Shown: positions 23,041 through 35,599, counted from the stretch's first letter. The stretch: 64,000 nucleotides of DNA from Beta vulgaris subsp. vulgaris (GCF_026745355.1 NC_079209.1:8974055-9038054), one strand, 5' to 3'. The notes: generated by a model not told the origin, from the letters alone. Program-made: numbers and translations.

Positions 23041-24484
23041 AGAGTTTGATGATGGCCCTTGCAAACAATTTTTTGGTAATCATGGCATTATACATCAGAA
23101 ATCTTGTGTCAAACGCCCACAACAAAATGCTCGAGCAGAAAGAAAACATAGCCACATCTTTGAAATCAGTAGAGCACTAAGATTCTAGACTGGTTTGCCA
23201 TTATCCTACTAGGGGGGACTACATTCTTACTGTTGTTCAGCTCATCAATAGGTTGCCTACTCCTATTCTTCACAATATCACACCATATGAAGCTTTATTT
23301 GGCACTACACCCTCCTATGAGCATATCAAAAATTTTGGCTCCTTGCCTTTGCTAACCTAGCCTTCTCCACTGACAAAGTCTCTCCTAAAGGAGTTCCATT
23401 TGTCTTTCTTGGGTACCCCTCTACTCAAAAGGGCTACGAATTGTTGAACCTAACCACAATGAAACTCTTTGTGTCAAGAGATGTGAGATTTCATGAATCT
23501 ATTTTTGCCTTGCTAAACACATCTGTTCAGTCTTATATGCATCCAATTGTAGATTCGAACCCATCCTCATCCACACCTTTCATGGATGACTTCACCTACA
23601 TTAATACCACTAATCAAACTACCCCTCATCCTACACCACCTCTCTCCCCTCATCCTATTTCCACACCTCCTACTCCAAGAAAAAGCACTAGAACTCACCT
23701 TCCCCCCTCTTGGCAAGCACAGTGATCCTGTCACCAATTTTTCCACCACTCATCCACCACATATATATCCAACCTTGCATGCATAACTATCCCACCATCT
23801 TTTCACTACTTCCTTTCCACACTTACAATAACACAAGACTATATCTCCTTCAAAGCAACAATTCTTCATGCTCACTGGATTGTTGCCATGAACACTGAAC
23901 TGGCTGCTCTAGAAAAAAATAAAACTTGGGAAGTTACGAATCTTTCTCTTGGTAAGATTGCCATTGGTTCTAAATGGATCTAAAAAACTAAATATATTCC
24001 TGATGGTTAAATTGAGAGACATAAATCCAGGTTGGAAATAATTGGTTGCAGACGAAAACCGAGTGAAGATTATGACAAAACCTCTGCCGCAGTAGGAAAA
24101 ATGGCTAATATGAGGACTATACTAGCAATAGTTGCTATTGATGGCTGGTACACCATCCACATGGATGTTACAAATGCATTTATTCATGGAGATCTCATGG
24201 AGGATGTATATATATATATATGAAACTTCCACATGGTTCCACTCCTTTTGTTTATAGAATCACACCGAATTTCTTCCATCCTCTTCCCCTCCACTTGTCC
24301 GCAAACTGATCTTATATAGTCTTAAATAAGCCCCTCGCCTATGGTTTTCTGAGCTTTCCTCCACTCTCCTTACCCTTGGGTTCCATCAGTAAAAAGTATG
24401 ATTATAGTTTATTTGTCAAATCCACCACTACATCTACTACTTTGATATTACTTTACGTGGATGACTGGTCGATCCTAAAAGTAT
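23040..24484 (+). pseudogene. Decayed Ty1/copia integrase-RT fragment
   Basis: Plus-strand scraps in order: the integrase end (SCVKRPQQNARAERKH), the copia post-integrase phrase (GVPFVFLGYPSTQKGYELL and SRDVRFHESIF, 23390-23510), the RT start (LEKNKTWEVTNL and GSKWI), then TILAIVAIDGW and MDVTNAFIHGDL (24032-24223), and a final LLYVDDW at about 24448-24466. There are many stops and shifts. The fragment is cut at 24485 by the LTR-like sequence. It is older than, and of opposite orientation to, copia elements 1 and 2. Confidence 0.85.
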
Positions 24485-25282
24485 TGTAACACCACGAAAA
24501 TGCTCTATTTTCCAAAATACCTTTTCAATATAAAACTTAAAGAATTATCAAAGTATTATAGCCTGTGTGATAACATATCGGCTTATTCAAAATTTTACAG
24601 CAGAAAACATAATATATAAACTCTAGAAATAAAACTTAGTCAACAAAAAAGTCAACTCTAAAAGTCAAACCAACAAAAGTCAAAGTCAAAGTCAAAGTCA
24701 AATTCACCGACAATAGTCAAAGTCAACGACAAAAAGTATAAAGTCAGATAAAATATATAGTCAACACAAACTCTCCAATCCCGAACCCATGATTTCTAGA
24801 GACTGCTCACCAAATAGGTCATCACAAGATCAATAAGGCATAGTCATGATCAACACATACACACAAAGCACGTAATCAGCAAAGCTAAGTACTAAATAAT
24901 AAATAAATAAACAATCCTAATAACATGATACTAATAAATATTAAGCAGAAATAAATAATAATATAATAACATCGCAGACTACTTTTACTGAACTAAACTC
25001 CATAATTAATAGATTAATTAATTTAGATGGAATAGTCAATTGAACGAGTTGTCTAAACCGAAACCAGTCTTCAATCTAGAGGACGAAGTACGGGCGCGAC
25101 TCTGTACTCCCCTAACCACCTACGATATCGAGGAACCTTTAAAATAAAAATAGGACACAGTGATCAATATGGTCTCAAAAAAAGCCATGGGATACCACCA
25201 TGTACTCCATCTCATACTTGTCCAACACTTCAGACGTGTTATTGCTATCCACGTTTCACTTTACATGATTAATAATTTGTTC

Positions 25283-25550
25283 AGGGCCTGTTCTCTTCGA
25301 CATAAAACAACTGAACTGAACTGAATTGCAGTGAACTTATTGCAACTGAACTGAACTGAACTTATTGCAACTGAACTGAATTGAACTAAACTGAAATGAA
25401 TTAAATTATAACTAAGAGAAATGATAATTGGAGTTGAACTGAACTGAACCGAATTGAACTGAATTGATTACAACTGAAATGAACTGAATAATTGAACTGA
25501 ACTGAACTAATTGCAACTGAATTGAAAATAAGTTAGGGATAACAGACCCT
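25283..25550. mobile_element. TGAAC-rich MITE
   Basis: Ends AGGGCCTGTTCTCTTCG and AGGGATAACAGACCCT are imperfect inverted repeats. The interior is a near-continuous CTGAACTGAACTGAA pentanucleotide array. Related right ends occur at 55948 and near 45360. I could not read a target duplication. Confidence 0.65.
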
Positions 25551-26417
25551 CACTTGTTATGACTCACAAGTAGGACAAATAATATAATCATAAAACAATC
25601 ATAAACTTTCGTTTTCATCTTAGGATTAGATAAGGTGATCAATAACTTAACAGCCCAAGAATAATTCCAACTTTTAATCCATAACCTTCCTTTATTCGTT
25701 GAACCAAGTCAACAACCAACCAACCTTTCATAGGTATAATAATCAACTTACCAAATAAGGCCCTCAGTGCTTATAAAGTAATTTAATAATCCAAAGGGAA
25801 CAACATGATTCAATCATGATCCAAACCAACATAAATAATAATCCCTCACGTGAATTAATAAAATAGAGTTCTCAAATCCACATGCTTGCATCTATCTTCC
25901 ATAGAAACATAATATTAATATCATAACCAACATGCTTCACACAACGACATAAAACATGCAAATCCAACTTAATTAAAAGAAATTACATATGAACTAAAAG
26001 TAGTTCCCTATACATGATACTACATAAAGATCATCCTTAGGACATGATGTTAATCCAATCAACACATAGGTATGTACGTATCTTGTGTAGACAAATCGAA
26101 AGACCACTTTCACAACCTTAAAAGTCGCCTAAAGAGAATTCTCCACCTAAAATAACCAATATAATCCACGATCAATAGTTAATAGATTTTCAGCAATAAT
26201 AACATACTTTAAAGTGTTTTAAAATCTTTTCCATCATTAAAACTTAATTGTTAAAACCTCCTAGTGTAGTAATACTACACTAGTTGTTAAAAGGCCTTAA
26301 AAACTCATATTTAAGTCAAAACTCCATCATCAACATCCTTTTTAAATTTCCAACAAAATGTAGTATACTAAAATTCTTTTTAAACATACTTAAAATCATA
26401 TACTCAATTTCATAAAC

Positions 26418-27599
26418 CACTAGTGGAAAAATGAAGAAGGGCTGCGCTGAAAAAGGCATGTAGGGCTGCGCTTTTTGACAGCAGCCCTTCACTTTTTAGG
26501 TAGGGCTGCGCTACACAAGCGCAGCCCTTCCTACAAAAAAAAAATAATTTTTTTTTTGACATTTTTTTACTCATATATTAATCTCACATTTTCTGAATTT
26601 AACATTTGCATTAAACTTTAAAGTAAACCATCCAAATCCAGAAGAGAAGAAATTATAAATCTACAATGCAACTAAACCCAAATATACAGAAGAGAAGAAA
26701 TTATAGATCTACAATGCAACTAAACCCAAAAAAAAAAAAAAAGAAACGAAAAGAAACAAAAACTAATATACAGAAGGGAAGAAATTATAGATTTGAAAAT
26801 ACAAGAACATTAATCAAAACAAAGATTAAGAAATTATAGATCTGAAAAGTCAAAAGCTACCTCCAAACATTGGCCTTATAATGTTTAAATACATAAAACA
26901 AAACCCTAATACATAATTAAGGAAATAAAAAAATTCGGAAATACTTGAAATGTCTATTTGGAGCCTTAAACGAACTCGGATGGCTTAAAAAGCCTATACG
27001 TCATAGAATAGCGATGAGTTTGACTCGTTGGCCCGTTCCGCTTCCGAAAAGGTATCACAATAGGCAATCGGACTCCGTCGGCATGATTAGTGCAAATCAT
27101 TTCAGGGTTTTTGTCGCAATGTTTCTGGGAGTTTTTGATAGAGAAGAGAGGATGAGAGAGAAGGAGGAAAGGGAGGAGGGACACGAGAGAGAAGGAGGAA
27201 AAGGGAGGAGGACTTGAGAGAGGAGAGAGAAGGAGGGATAATATATTTGACGAAGCCGCTTAATATTTGAAGCCCGCGAATTTTTTATTTAAATTTTTTT
27301 TAAGAAGGGTTGCGCTTTTCTTCAAAAGCGCAGCCCTACATAACAGAAGGGCTGCGCCTTTGAAGAAAAGCGCAACCCTTCACTTAGTAGGGCTGCGCTT
27401 ATAGAAAAGCGCAGCCCTTCTGAGTGTGAAAAGCGCAGCCCTACTAAGTGAAGGGCTGCGCTTTTTAAAAAAAGCGCAGCCCTTCTGTTATGTAGGGCTG
27501 CACTTTTTTAAAAAAAGCGCAGCCCTTCACTAGTAGGGCTGCGCTTTTAGGAAAAGCGCAACCCTTCCTGCGCAGCCCTTTCTTTTTTTTCCCCTAGTG
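26418..27599. mobile_element. Non-autonomous CACTA (En/Spm) element, 1182 bp
   Basis: The ends are CACTAGTGGAAAAA and TTTTTCCCCTAGTG, the CACTA terminal motif, flanked by the 3-bp duplication AAC (26415-26417, 27600-27602). Subterminal regions carry about a dozen inverted copies of GGGCTGCGCTTTT / AAAAGCGCAGCCC, the usual transposase-binding architecture of CACTA elements. The interior (26945-27217) has an open frame of 90 codons with no transposase resemblance. It depends on an autonomous relative and sits inside the LTR-like copy. Confidence 0.93.
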
Positions 27600-27715
27600 A
27601 ACTATAATATACTAATATGATTTTCCAACTCATAAAAACCTAAAAATTCATGCTGTGATAATTAAAATTCCAATTCAAACATAATAAGTAAATTAAATTT
27701 TAACTTCATGTCATC

Positions 27716-28265
27716 TCCCCTAAAATGCTTATGCTAGTGTGCAAAAACATGACGAGCACCATGTCTGTGCTATGCCTTTGGCAACACGATGGCCACAGCA
27801 TGTAGTATAGCCTAAATAGCAAAAGCACATAAGCAAGGAAAGTTAATATCATTTCAACATTAACCCTAATTCAACATTTTGTACCTTAGTCTACACTTTA
27901 ACATTAGTGTGCAAGTGTATATATTCAATACTTCAACCTAACTCAACATCTTAACCTAGTTTAAACTACAATATATTAATTCACATAAACATAACAACAC
28001 AATGATGGCCAGCCCACAGTTCACATTCACATAATAAAGTAATAACATAAAGACTTAGGATGTAGATTATTACAAGATGCTCATCACTAATAATGGTCAA
28101 TCTAGTACCATATCCCAAGTCAAGGCAACTCTGAAGGTGAGTGATGAACCAAACCCAAGAAGAGTTGTTTTCTCCCTCAACTGCAACCCAAGCAATTGGG
28201 AACATCTATTCATTGGCATCCCTCCCTACTGCAGACAAGATCTGACTACCAAGGAATATCTTTAA
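27716..28265 (-). pseudogene. MULE (MuDR) transposase fragment
   Basis: The minus strand first gives a line like the MULE core, LSAVGRDANE then MFPIAWVAVEGENNSSWVWF and LTIISDEH (27981-28265). Further on, after a gap of stops, it gives HRHGARHVFAH and HKHFRGDDMKL (about 27700-27770), the conserved segment upstream of the SWIM zinc finger. The catalytic fold is incomplete and frames are broken, so it is a dead scrap between the LTR-like copy and copia element 2. Confidence 0.82.
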
Positions 28266-28275
28266 AAATGCAGCA

Positions 28276-29709
28276 TCAATGTAGATGATCCTTGGCAAGA
28301 CATATAGCACTCAAGCTATCACAATACACAGTCGCACGATCATGGTATAGACCCAAATCACTGACCAAACCACGTAACCATATACCCTCCTTTGCTGCAG
28401 CAGTCAAAGCCATGTACTCAGCCTCCATAGTAGACAAAGTCACTGAAGACTTCAAAGTAGCCTTCCAACTAACCACAAACCCTCCTAGAGTGTATACATA
28501 CCCAGTCATCGATCTTCTAGTATCTATATCACCAGCATAGTCCGAATCAGAATATCCGGTCATCAAACACTCAGCATCATTCCCATAAATGAGACCCACA
28601 TCTGCCGTTCCTTTCAAGTAGCGGAAAATTCGCTTCACTGCCTGCCAGTGTTCCTTCCTTGGTTAAGTCATAAACCTACTCACAACACTAACAGCATGTG
28701 CTAAATCTGGCCTAGTGCAAACCATAGCATACATCAGACTACCAACAACACTAGCATACGGAACCTTAGACATATACTCCTTTTCCTTATCAGATTGAAG
28801 AGAAAGCACAACAGAAAGACGAGCATTTGCAGCAGCAGGAGTATCAATAGATTTCACAATACTCATACCAAACCTGTCAAGTACCTTCAAGATATAACTT
28901 TTCTGAGAAAGGAAAAGTTTCTTTCGTCCATGATCCCTATATATCTCCATTCCTAGAATCTTCCTTGCTGCTCCCAAATCTTTCATGTCAAACTCCGAAC
29001 TCAGAATCTTCTTCAAGTTCAACACGTCTGACTTCTTCTTTGCTGCAATAAGCATGTCATCAACATATAATAATAAATGAATATAAGAGCTGTCCTCCAC
29101 CTTGCTATGATAAACACAACAATCATACAGACTCCTGTCAAATCCATGCTCAACCATGAAGTTGTCAAACCTCTTGTACCACTATCTAGGTGACTGCTTA
29201 AGTCCATACAAGGACTTCTTCAGCCTGCAAGCAAACTTCTCTTTTCCTGGAACAACGAACCTCTCTGGTTGACTCATCAGAATATCCTCCTCCAACTCCC
29301 CATGTAGGAAAGCTGTTTTCACATCTAACTGCTCAAGTTCTAGATCAAAATGTGCCACCATTGCTAATAACACTCTAATACAAGTATGACGAACCAATGA
29401 CGAGAAAATCTCATTGTAGTCGACCCCTTCCCTTTGATTGAACCCTTTTGCAACTAGCCTAGCTTTGTATCTGACACTTTCACCCTCTGAAGTTCCCTCC
29501 TTCCTCTTAAAATCCCACTTGCAACCAACCACCTTACGACCCTGCAGTATCCTTACGAGTTCCCATGTCTGGTTCTTGTGAAGAGACTCCATCTCCTCAC
29601 TCATAGCAACTAACCACTTAGATGATTCGTTACTAGAAACTGCTTCCCTGTAGGACATTGGCTCAGGTGACTCAAGATCATCAGCTACATGTAATGCATA
29701 ACCAATCAT
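28276..29709 (-). pseudogene. Copia 2 RT and RNase H
   Basis: The RT comes in two blocks: 29182-29709 (VSSNESSKWLVAMSEEMESL, KARLVAKGFNQREGVDYNEI, LDVKTAFLHGELEEDI, SLYGLKQSPR) and 28663-29157 (YVDDMLIAA catalytic motif, SLMYAMVCTRPDLAHAV). A stop replaces the residue after KQSPR. RNase H (28276-28638) has DSDYAGDIDTRRSMTGYV and LSTMEAEYMALTAAAKE, but its last segment is lost at the truncation. Confidence 0.88.
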
Positions 29710-29863
29710 CTCCTCTACACAGCAGTTTCGTCCAGAACATTCCGCCCCTCTATATGTTCAATCAGTCTCTGCATCTTCTTCCTAGGTCGTTTTTGAACTT
29801 CAACAACAGTTTCCTCATGATTAGGCTCAATATCAGCTGTTTCATCAACAACAGCTACACCCT

Positions 29864-30602
29864 CTATAGTCCCACAATGGGAGAATCACTAGACATCATA
29901 TCCTTCCCCTGAATTCGAACCTGTGGCTGTGGAGTAGGTTCTGAAGCAACTACTTGCTCAGATCCTTCATCTGTGCTCTCATTAGTTTCACCTGTAGGTT
30001 TGTTAGCAGATACAAACATAGTGTTTTCATCAAAAGTAACAAATCTACTAAGTATAACACGCCCTTTTGATGGGGACCAAATCCTGTAACCCTTCACACC
30101 ATCTCCATACCCCAAAAAACAACCCTTCTTAGCCCTTGGTTCAAGTTTACCTTCATTCACATGATAATAGACTGTACAACCAAAGACACGCAAACCAGAA
30201 TACTCAGCACTTCTCCCAGACCATACCTCATAAGGTACCTTCAGTCAATACCTGTATGAGGACCACGGTTTATCAGTACATGCCGTTTTCACGGCTTCAC
30301 TCCAGTACTTCCTAGTCAACCCTGCATTGAGAGCATGCATCGAACTCTCTCTAGAAAGTCTGTTCAACGCTCTGCAACACCATTCTCTGTGGTGTTTTCC
30401 TGACAGTGCGATGTCTCACTATCCCTACGTCCCTGCAAAACTCATTGAATTCATCATTAACAAATTCTAGACCATTATCCGTACGTAGCCTCTTAACCTT
30501 CTTGCCTGTCTGATTTTCCACTAAGACTTTCCATTGCACAAAAGTCTTAAAAGCCTCTCCGTTGTGCTTTAAACAATAAGCCAAATACCGGAGAATCATC
30601 AA
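29864..30602 (-). pseudogene. Copia 2 integrase core and C-terminal part
   Basis: 30351-30602 contains VENQTGKKVKRLRTDNGLEF, the second acidic residue of the integrase, then frameshifts at TPQ where NGVAERMN is expected. 29864-30193 carries the post-core phrase FGCTVYYHVNEGKLEPRAKK and FLGYGDGVKGYRIW. Further scraps of the pre-integrase domain lie at 30600-31250 in broken frames. Confidence 0.83.
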
Positions 30603-31302
30603 TAAAAGTCACAAAATAAGTGAATCTCCTATACCTTTACCCGAGCAGGCCCCCAGCAATCTGAGTGAATATAATCCAGCGTCGCCTTAGTTATGTGCAC
30701 CCCTTCCCAAACTTAGTCTGTGTTGCTTACCCAACACACAGTGCTCACAAAACTCAAGGTTCTTCACCTTGTGGCCATCAAGAGGTTCATTTGGATAATA
30801 TCTCATCCCGCGCTCACCCATAGCCCAAGTCGTCTGTGCCACAACTTAGTCATCTCTCAGACTCGTAGATGCAACATTAGCAGAACCAGTCAGAATAGTA
30901 CCTTAAACATACAGAGTACCAACTTAGTGCCCTTAAGCACCAACCTCGAACCTTTCCACACACATAGTTCCCCATCTGAGCCAGAAAAAGTAAACCCTCC
31001 TTTATCTAAGACACCCAGAGATATCAGATTTTTCTTTAACTGTGGAACATGTCTAAGATTCACCAATGTACGAATCTCACCCCTTGTAGTCGTTATCTTA
31101 ATGGAACCCTCCCAACAACCTTACAAGCAGCATCATTACCCATAGTAACATACCACCATCACGACTCATAAGAAGTAAACCATTCACGATGAGGACACAT
31201 ATGGTAAGAACACCCCGAATCTAAAATTCAACGATTAGATGGACTAGACACATTAACAACGGTTAGTGCTAAGTCTTCCTCGGAGTCATATTTCGTATCC
31301 TA

Positions 31303-32059
31303 TTATGCAATGTTAGCATTGGAAGCTTTTGGATTCTTGGGACATTGATTCTTCCAATGGCCAGGTTCTTTACATAAGTGACAGACATTCCTAGGATTGG
31401 TTCCTTTACCCTTAGAATTTTTCTTCTTCTTAGGACCCTTCCCCTTAGCCGAGTTTACCAACCACCCAGCCCCCTGAATCTCCACCACTCTCAGTCGTTG
31501 CCGCCTTCTATGGCGCAACTCCCTAGTAAAAAGTGCTGACTTCACCTCCTCTAGGGTCACAGTCTCTCTCCCAACAACAAATGACTCAACAAAGTTCTCA
31601 TATGAATGTGGAAGTGAAACAAGCAAAATCAAAGCAGCATCTTCATCCTCAATCTTAACATCTATATTACGCAAATCAAGTAAAATAGTATTAAGTTGAT
31701 CTAAATGATCTCTTAGAGACGTACCTCCTTGCATACGCAAGGCAATAACCGTTGCTTCAAAAGCAACTTGTTGGTGAGTGACTTCGTCATGTAGAGACTC
31801 TCCAACTTCCCAAGACCGCCGCAGGTTTCATCTGCAACCTCGTGATCACATCGTCTGCCAGCACAGCAAAATCGTGGAGTGAGCTTCTCCTCCATCGCCT
31901 CCAATTCGGCCTCACTAGGGCCGCCGCGCTCCACTCTTGTCACTCTTGACAAGAGGTTTCCAGATGCCTTGTTCTTCAACAAAGCAGCATCTTTATCTGC
32001 CATAGCCCGAAAACTGTTCCTCCCGTAAACTTATCAATCTTTGAGTTCATCGTATTCAT
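31303..32059 (-). pseudogene. Copia 2 gag
   Basis: The likely original start is the ATG at 32059 (MNTMNSKIDKFTG and FGLWQIKM), which meets a stop after about 28 codons. The rest continues in other frames. The C-terminal part (31303-31740) has the capsid pattern LRDHLDQLNTILLDL and a perfect CCHC zinc knuckle, CHLCKEPGHWKNQC. Gag binds and packages RNA. At least three shifts break it. Confidence 0.82.
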
Positions 32060-32110
32060 CTTCCCAAAACCCTAACGCTGATTTTAATCTCAAGCTCTAG
32101 ATACCAAGTT

Positions 32111-32638
32111 TGTTGCAAGGAAACGATTAAACAAGCAATAAACTCAAGAAAGCGAATTAAGAACACACAAGATTTAACGAGGTTCACTATCAATTTGATA
32201 GCTACGTCCTCAAGGCAGGGGAAAACGATTGTTTCACTATGAACGAGATGATTACAATACAATAGGCAAGATTCAATTAATGATTCATTAATCTCAAAGA
32301 CTCTCTCTAATCTCCTCTATTGTGTTTATTCTAATCTCTCTCTCTAATATTTGTGGTAAAGAACCCTAAATATGAAATAACATATTTATATGAAGTCAAT
32401 ACAAGTCGTAAGATATCGAGTAAAAACCCGATCGAAAATCGCCTTCGCGTGCAGGCCCGCGTCGCAACCCGTGTCGTACGTCGCACCTCGCGACCAAGCA
32501 CGCAGCAGCGAGAAAAGCAAAGGTTGCGCGCTGCGTCGCACTCCGCGACTAGCATCGCACCCCGTGACCCTGCTCGTCACAACGAGCGAGCGAATGCTGG
32601 TTCTGGGCTCGCGACCATTGTGAGCTCATTTAACTTTT
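32111..32638 (-). repeat. 5' LTR of copia 2, far end unclear
   Basis: Begins TGTTGCAAGG beside the primer site and includes the usual leader-like GGTTCACTATC...CTCAAGGCAGGGGAAAACG segment and a GC-rich stretch of CGCGACC / GTCGCA units (32440-32620). The CA end is not seen because a hAT-like, GCTCGG-rich element adjoins at about 32639. Confidence 0.65.
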
Positions 32639-33709
32639 TAGGGGCTCGGCTCGGCTCGTGAGCTCGCCGAGCTTTGGGGAGCAGAGTTCGGCTCGAGCTC
32701 GTGACTAGAATTTGCGGCTCGAGCTCGGCTCGTGAGCTTGTTTAGGCTCGGCTCGTGAGCTCGTTTAGGCTCGGCTCGTGAGCTCGTTTAGGCTCGACTA
32801 ATGAGCTCGGCTCCGCTTGGCTCAAAGTAGGTGAACTTGTTCACTCACCCATCATATGCTTTTATAACTTGATTTCCCTCTTAGCATTGCTAAGATTTCA
32901 ATGTGGGACTCCATGGTTTGTTAAAGAAAAACAAACTCACTATCCCTATGCTTTATAACTTGGTTTCACTCTTAGTATTGCTAAGATTTCAATGTGGCAC
33001 TCTATGTTTTGTTTAAGATAAACAAACTCATGGCTTGTATAACTTGGAATCCCTCTTAGCATTGCTAAAATTTCAATGTGGGACTTCATATTTTGTTAAA
33101 GAAAAAAACTCATTATACCCTTGTTTTGTTTACATATGCTTTTATAATAACTATGGAATCCCTCCTAGCATTGTCAAAATTTCAATGTGGGACTCCATGT
33201 TTTGCTAAAGGAAAAATTATCAAATATTTTAAGTATTAAATAATCAAATGTTTAAAAACATACTTCATTCCCTCTATGAAAAAAAATTAAGTATAGTTTT
33301 TGTTTTCCAACCAAGGAGATACAAAATTAATTTTTAAGTTGAAGTAAGGAGTAGTAGCTATTTATAAAGAAAATAAGGTTGATCCTTGTTTTCTTAACCA
33401 ATGTGGGACTTTAGTGCCTAGTGAAATAGAGGTAAAGTTGGATCACAAATTAAAATATATAATTTGTAATCTAAATAAATTAAAATATAAATTTGTATTA
33501 AATTTTTTTAATATAAAATGTTTTTTTAATATAATTTTTTTTTTGTATAAAATAATAATCGAGCTGTTCACGAGTTTTACGAGCCGAGCTTTGCCTAGCT
33601 CGGCTCGGCTCGTTTAAGTCTTGAGCCGAGCCCGAGTTCGAGTCGAGCTTCAACGAGCCGAGCTTTGACCGAGTCGAGCCCGAGCTTTTCTGGCTCATTA
33701 TCACCCCTA
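32639..33709. mobile_element. hAT-like element with GCTCGG-rich arms
   Basis: The right end GGCTCATTATCACCCCTA is typical of hAT MITEs (TAGGGGTGATAATGAGCC reversed). The left starts TAGGGGCTCGGCTCGG and seems to have lost a few bases. Arms at 32645-32830 and 33560-33700 are inverted with respect to each other and made of GAGCTCG / CGAGCC phrases. No 8-bp duplication matches, so boundaries or later deletion are uncertain. Confidence 0.6.
32853..33225. repeat. Four ~90-bp tandem repeats
   Basis: Units contain CCTCTTAGCATTGCTAAGATT then TCAATGTGGGACTCCATG and a TTGTTAAAGAAAAACAAACTCA tail. Four imperfect copies follow one another in the middle of the GCTCGG element. Confidence 0.75.
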
Positions 33710-33843
33710 GTTGGGAGGATGTGCTGCAATGTGCATTATTTATGTCTCTTGTTTCTCATTTTGCAAATTACAATCAATTCAGTATCTTTTGGATATGTAT
33801 CGCGTCTTTCGCCATATGTTTTCGGGGATGTTGCTTAATAATA

Positions 33844-34102
33844 CTTCATCCGAGTAGAAATAGTTGCACAATTTTTATTTTGTACATTATTCACATCTTA
33901 CACTTAGATTGTTTTTTGGTGATATATATTTTAGGAAAATATAGTCATGTGGGGTCTTGTTAGATTTGACTCGATGTAAATTTTTTAAAAATAAAATTTT
34001 TATCATTTTAACTTATTGATAATTAAAAATATTAATGGTTGAAATCATACATCGGCATGCGAGAAAGTTAGAAATGGTGCAATTACTTCTAAACGGAGGA
34101 AG
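33844..34102. mobile_element. Stowaway MITE A (259 bp)
   Basis: Ends CTTCATCCGAGTAGAAATAG and an inverted GAAGTAATTGCACC-type arm (CAATTACTTCTAAACGGAGG), flanked by TA on both sides (33842-33843, 34103-34104). It shares the internal phrase AATATAGTCATGTGGGGTC with the Stowaways at 43590 and 50699, so one family. Confidence 0.82.
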
Positions 34103-34499
34103 TATTTCCCTTTCAACATTAATCATATCCATTAAAAACAATAGATGTATCTTTTCTTTTTAGTGTGACTTAAGAAAGCAATAAGATTAATTAATTTAGT
34201 TACTAATAATACTAATGAACTATTTCTTTAATTTCTAAAAAATTACCCATCTACTTGTGAACTATTCTTTACATTCCTTAAAGATGTAATAATGGTCAAA
34301 CAAATAAAAATTAATAAAATTACTTAAAAATAGAAGGGGTGGGATTTAAAACAGTTACATTAGCTACAACTTCATTGATAATAATATATTCTATTAGTGT
34401 TTTTATTGATCATTTAAAAGTTTACAGTCAAAACTCAACCCCTCTTAATAGTTCGTCAAGATTCGCTACTAATAACATGATTTATAGTTGCCTCACGGC

Positions 34500-35110
34500 G
34501 AGGGATGACAATGGGTCCTGGACCCGACCCAGACCCGCTAGGACCCGACCCATTTATAAGGGTCTGGGTTCAAAAATTTTAGACCCAATGGGTCCGGGTC
34601 GGGTCTGGGTCCCGAAGAGCATGGGTCGGGTCTGGGTCCGGGTCCACATATGCTAGACCCAGACCCGCCCCATGGACCCATTTACATATTAATTTTTTTT
34701 TTTTTTTTTTACCTAAACTCTAAAATTTTGTGAGTTGTGATTTTGTGAACTCGTTAGTGTTGTAACTCCACTAAGACATGTCACTTTGTAAGTTGTAACA
34801 TTTTAATATTTTACGAGTTAATTCTTCAAAAAAAATTTGGAGAATGCTTTGACCATGTATACAAGAACCTATATATATTAGTGCGAAATTTTTTTATTAC
34901 ATATATTCAAAAATGTGATGAAAACTTAAAACTAAGAAGGACCCATTTAGGACCCAGTAAGGACCCATGGACCCGCTAGACCCAGCAGATATGAGTCTGG
35001 GTCTGAAAAATCTAGACCCAAAAGGATCTGGGGCGGGTCTGGGTCTGTAAAAAATAAACGGGTCTGGGTCCAAGTAGACCCGACCCAAACCCGCCCCATT
35101 ACCATCCCTA
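34500..35110. mobile_element. hAT MITE with 8-bp TSD (611 bp)
   Basis: Left GAGGGATGACAATGGG, right CCCATTACCATCCCTA, flanked by CTCACGGC at 34492-34499 and 35111-35118, a perfect 8-bp duplication. Both arms are built from GGGTCTGGGTCC / GGACCCAGACCC phrases, so the element folds into a long GC-rich hairpin with an AT-rich loop. Confidence 0.92.
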
Positions 35111-35253
35111 CTCACGGCTCACACTCATGATTCTGCTTGGCTAGCTTATCCACGAACATAGTATTATTCCCATTGTTGTTGCCTACAACTATCTCAGTAT
35201 TCTTTTCTTATTTTCATTTGTTTTTAAATGGTTATGTATATCTTTGACAATTA

Positions 35254-35599
35254 CTTCCTTCGTCCCAAGATATAGTTTCTAATGCTATTTTTTCATGGGA
35301 ATTAAGGTAAGTAGAATTTAAGAGGGATAGTAAAAAAAAAAATTTAATCTAAATGAATGTTGTATGGAAAAGGATGATTTTAGGAGAGAAAATGGAGAAT
35401 AATTGGTGAAAGCGTATTAATTGTAACACTTTGGGTTGAATAAACAAAGCAAAAAACGCAATTTAAAAAGCAAATAAATGATGGGGACACGGTTTTTCTA
35501 GACATTACGAAAAAATGTAAGGATAAATATAGAAACGGAAGAACTATATTTTGGAACACCTGAAATGAAAATGAGAACTATATTTTGAAATGAATGGAG
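35254..35599. mobile_element. Degenerate Stowaway MITE (346 bp)
   Basis: Left CTTCCTTCGTCCCAAGATAT and right ATATTTTGAAATGAATGGAG are imperfect inverted repeats with TA on both sides (35252-35253, 35600-35601). Confidence 0.7.

Larger units (their letters stand above)
24485..27715 (-). mobile_element. LTR-like copy (minus) with nested MITE and CACTA
   Basis: Starts TGTAACACC and matches, in reverse orientation, the solo LTR at 56994-59487. Shared blocks include CCTGTGTGATAAC, AGCCATGGGATACCACCATGTACTCC (25180-25208) and the GTAGGAGACTTTTAA-type segment (26060-26140). Excluding the nested elements it is about 1.8 kb. The far end is not reached: it stops near 27715, where MULE transposase sequence begins. 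A truncated or solo LTR of a large, probably Ty3/gypsy, family. Confidence 0.75.
28271..32640 (-). mobile_element. Copia retrotransposon 2, 3'-truncated
   Basis: Minus-strand gag-integrase-RT-RNase H order with one LTR on the 5' side. The LTR starts TGTTGCAAGG at 32111 after a primer site reading TTGGTATCTAGAGC. The 3' end is missing: RNase H stops within CLAKDHLH at about 28276 and MULE sequence follows directly, with no polypurine tract or 3' LTR. Many frameshifts show it is older than copia 1. Confidence 0.88.

Noticed and set aside
32850..33225. CRISPR-like array of ~90-bp repeats
   Set aside because: Repeats are degenerate and adjacent without spacers; the host is a plant.
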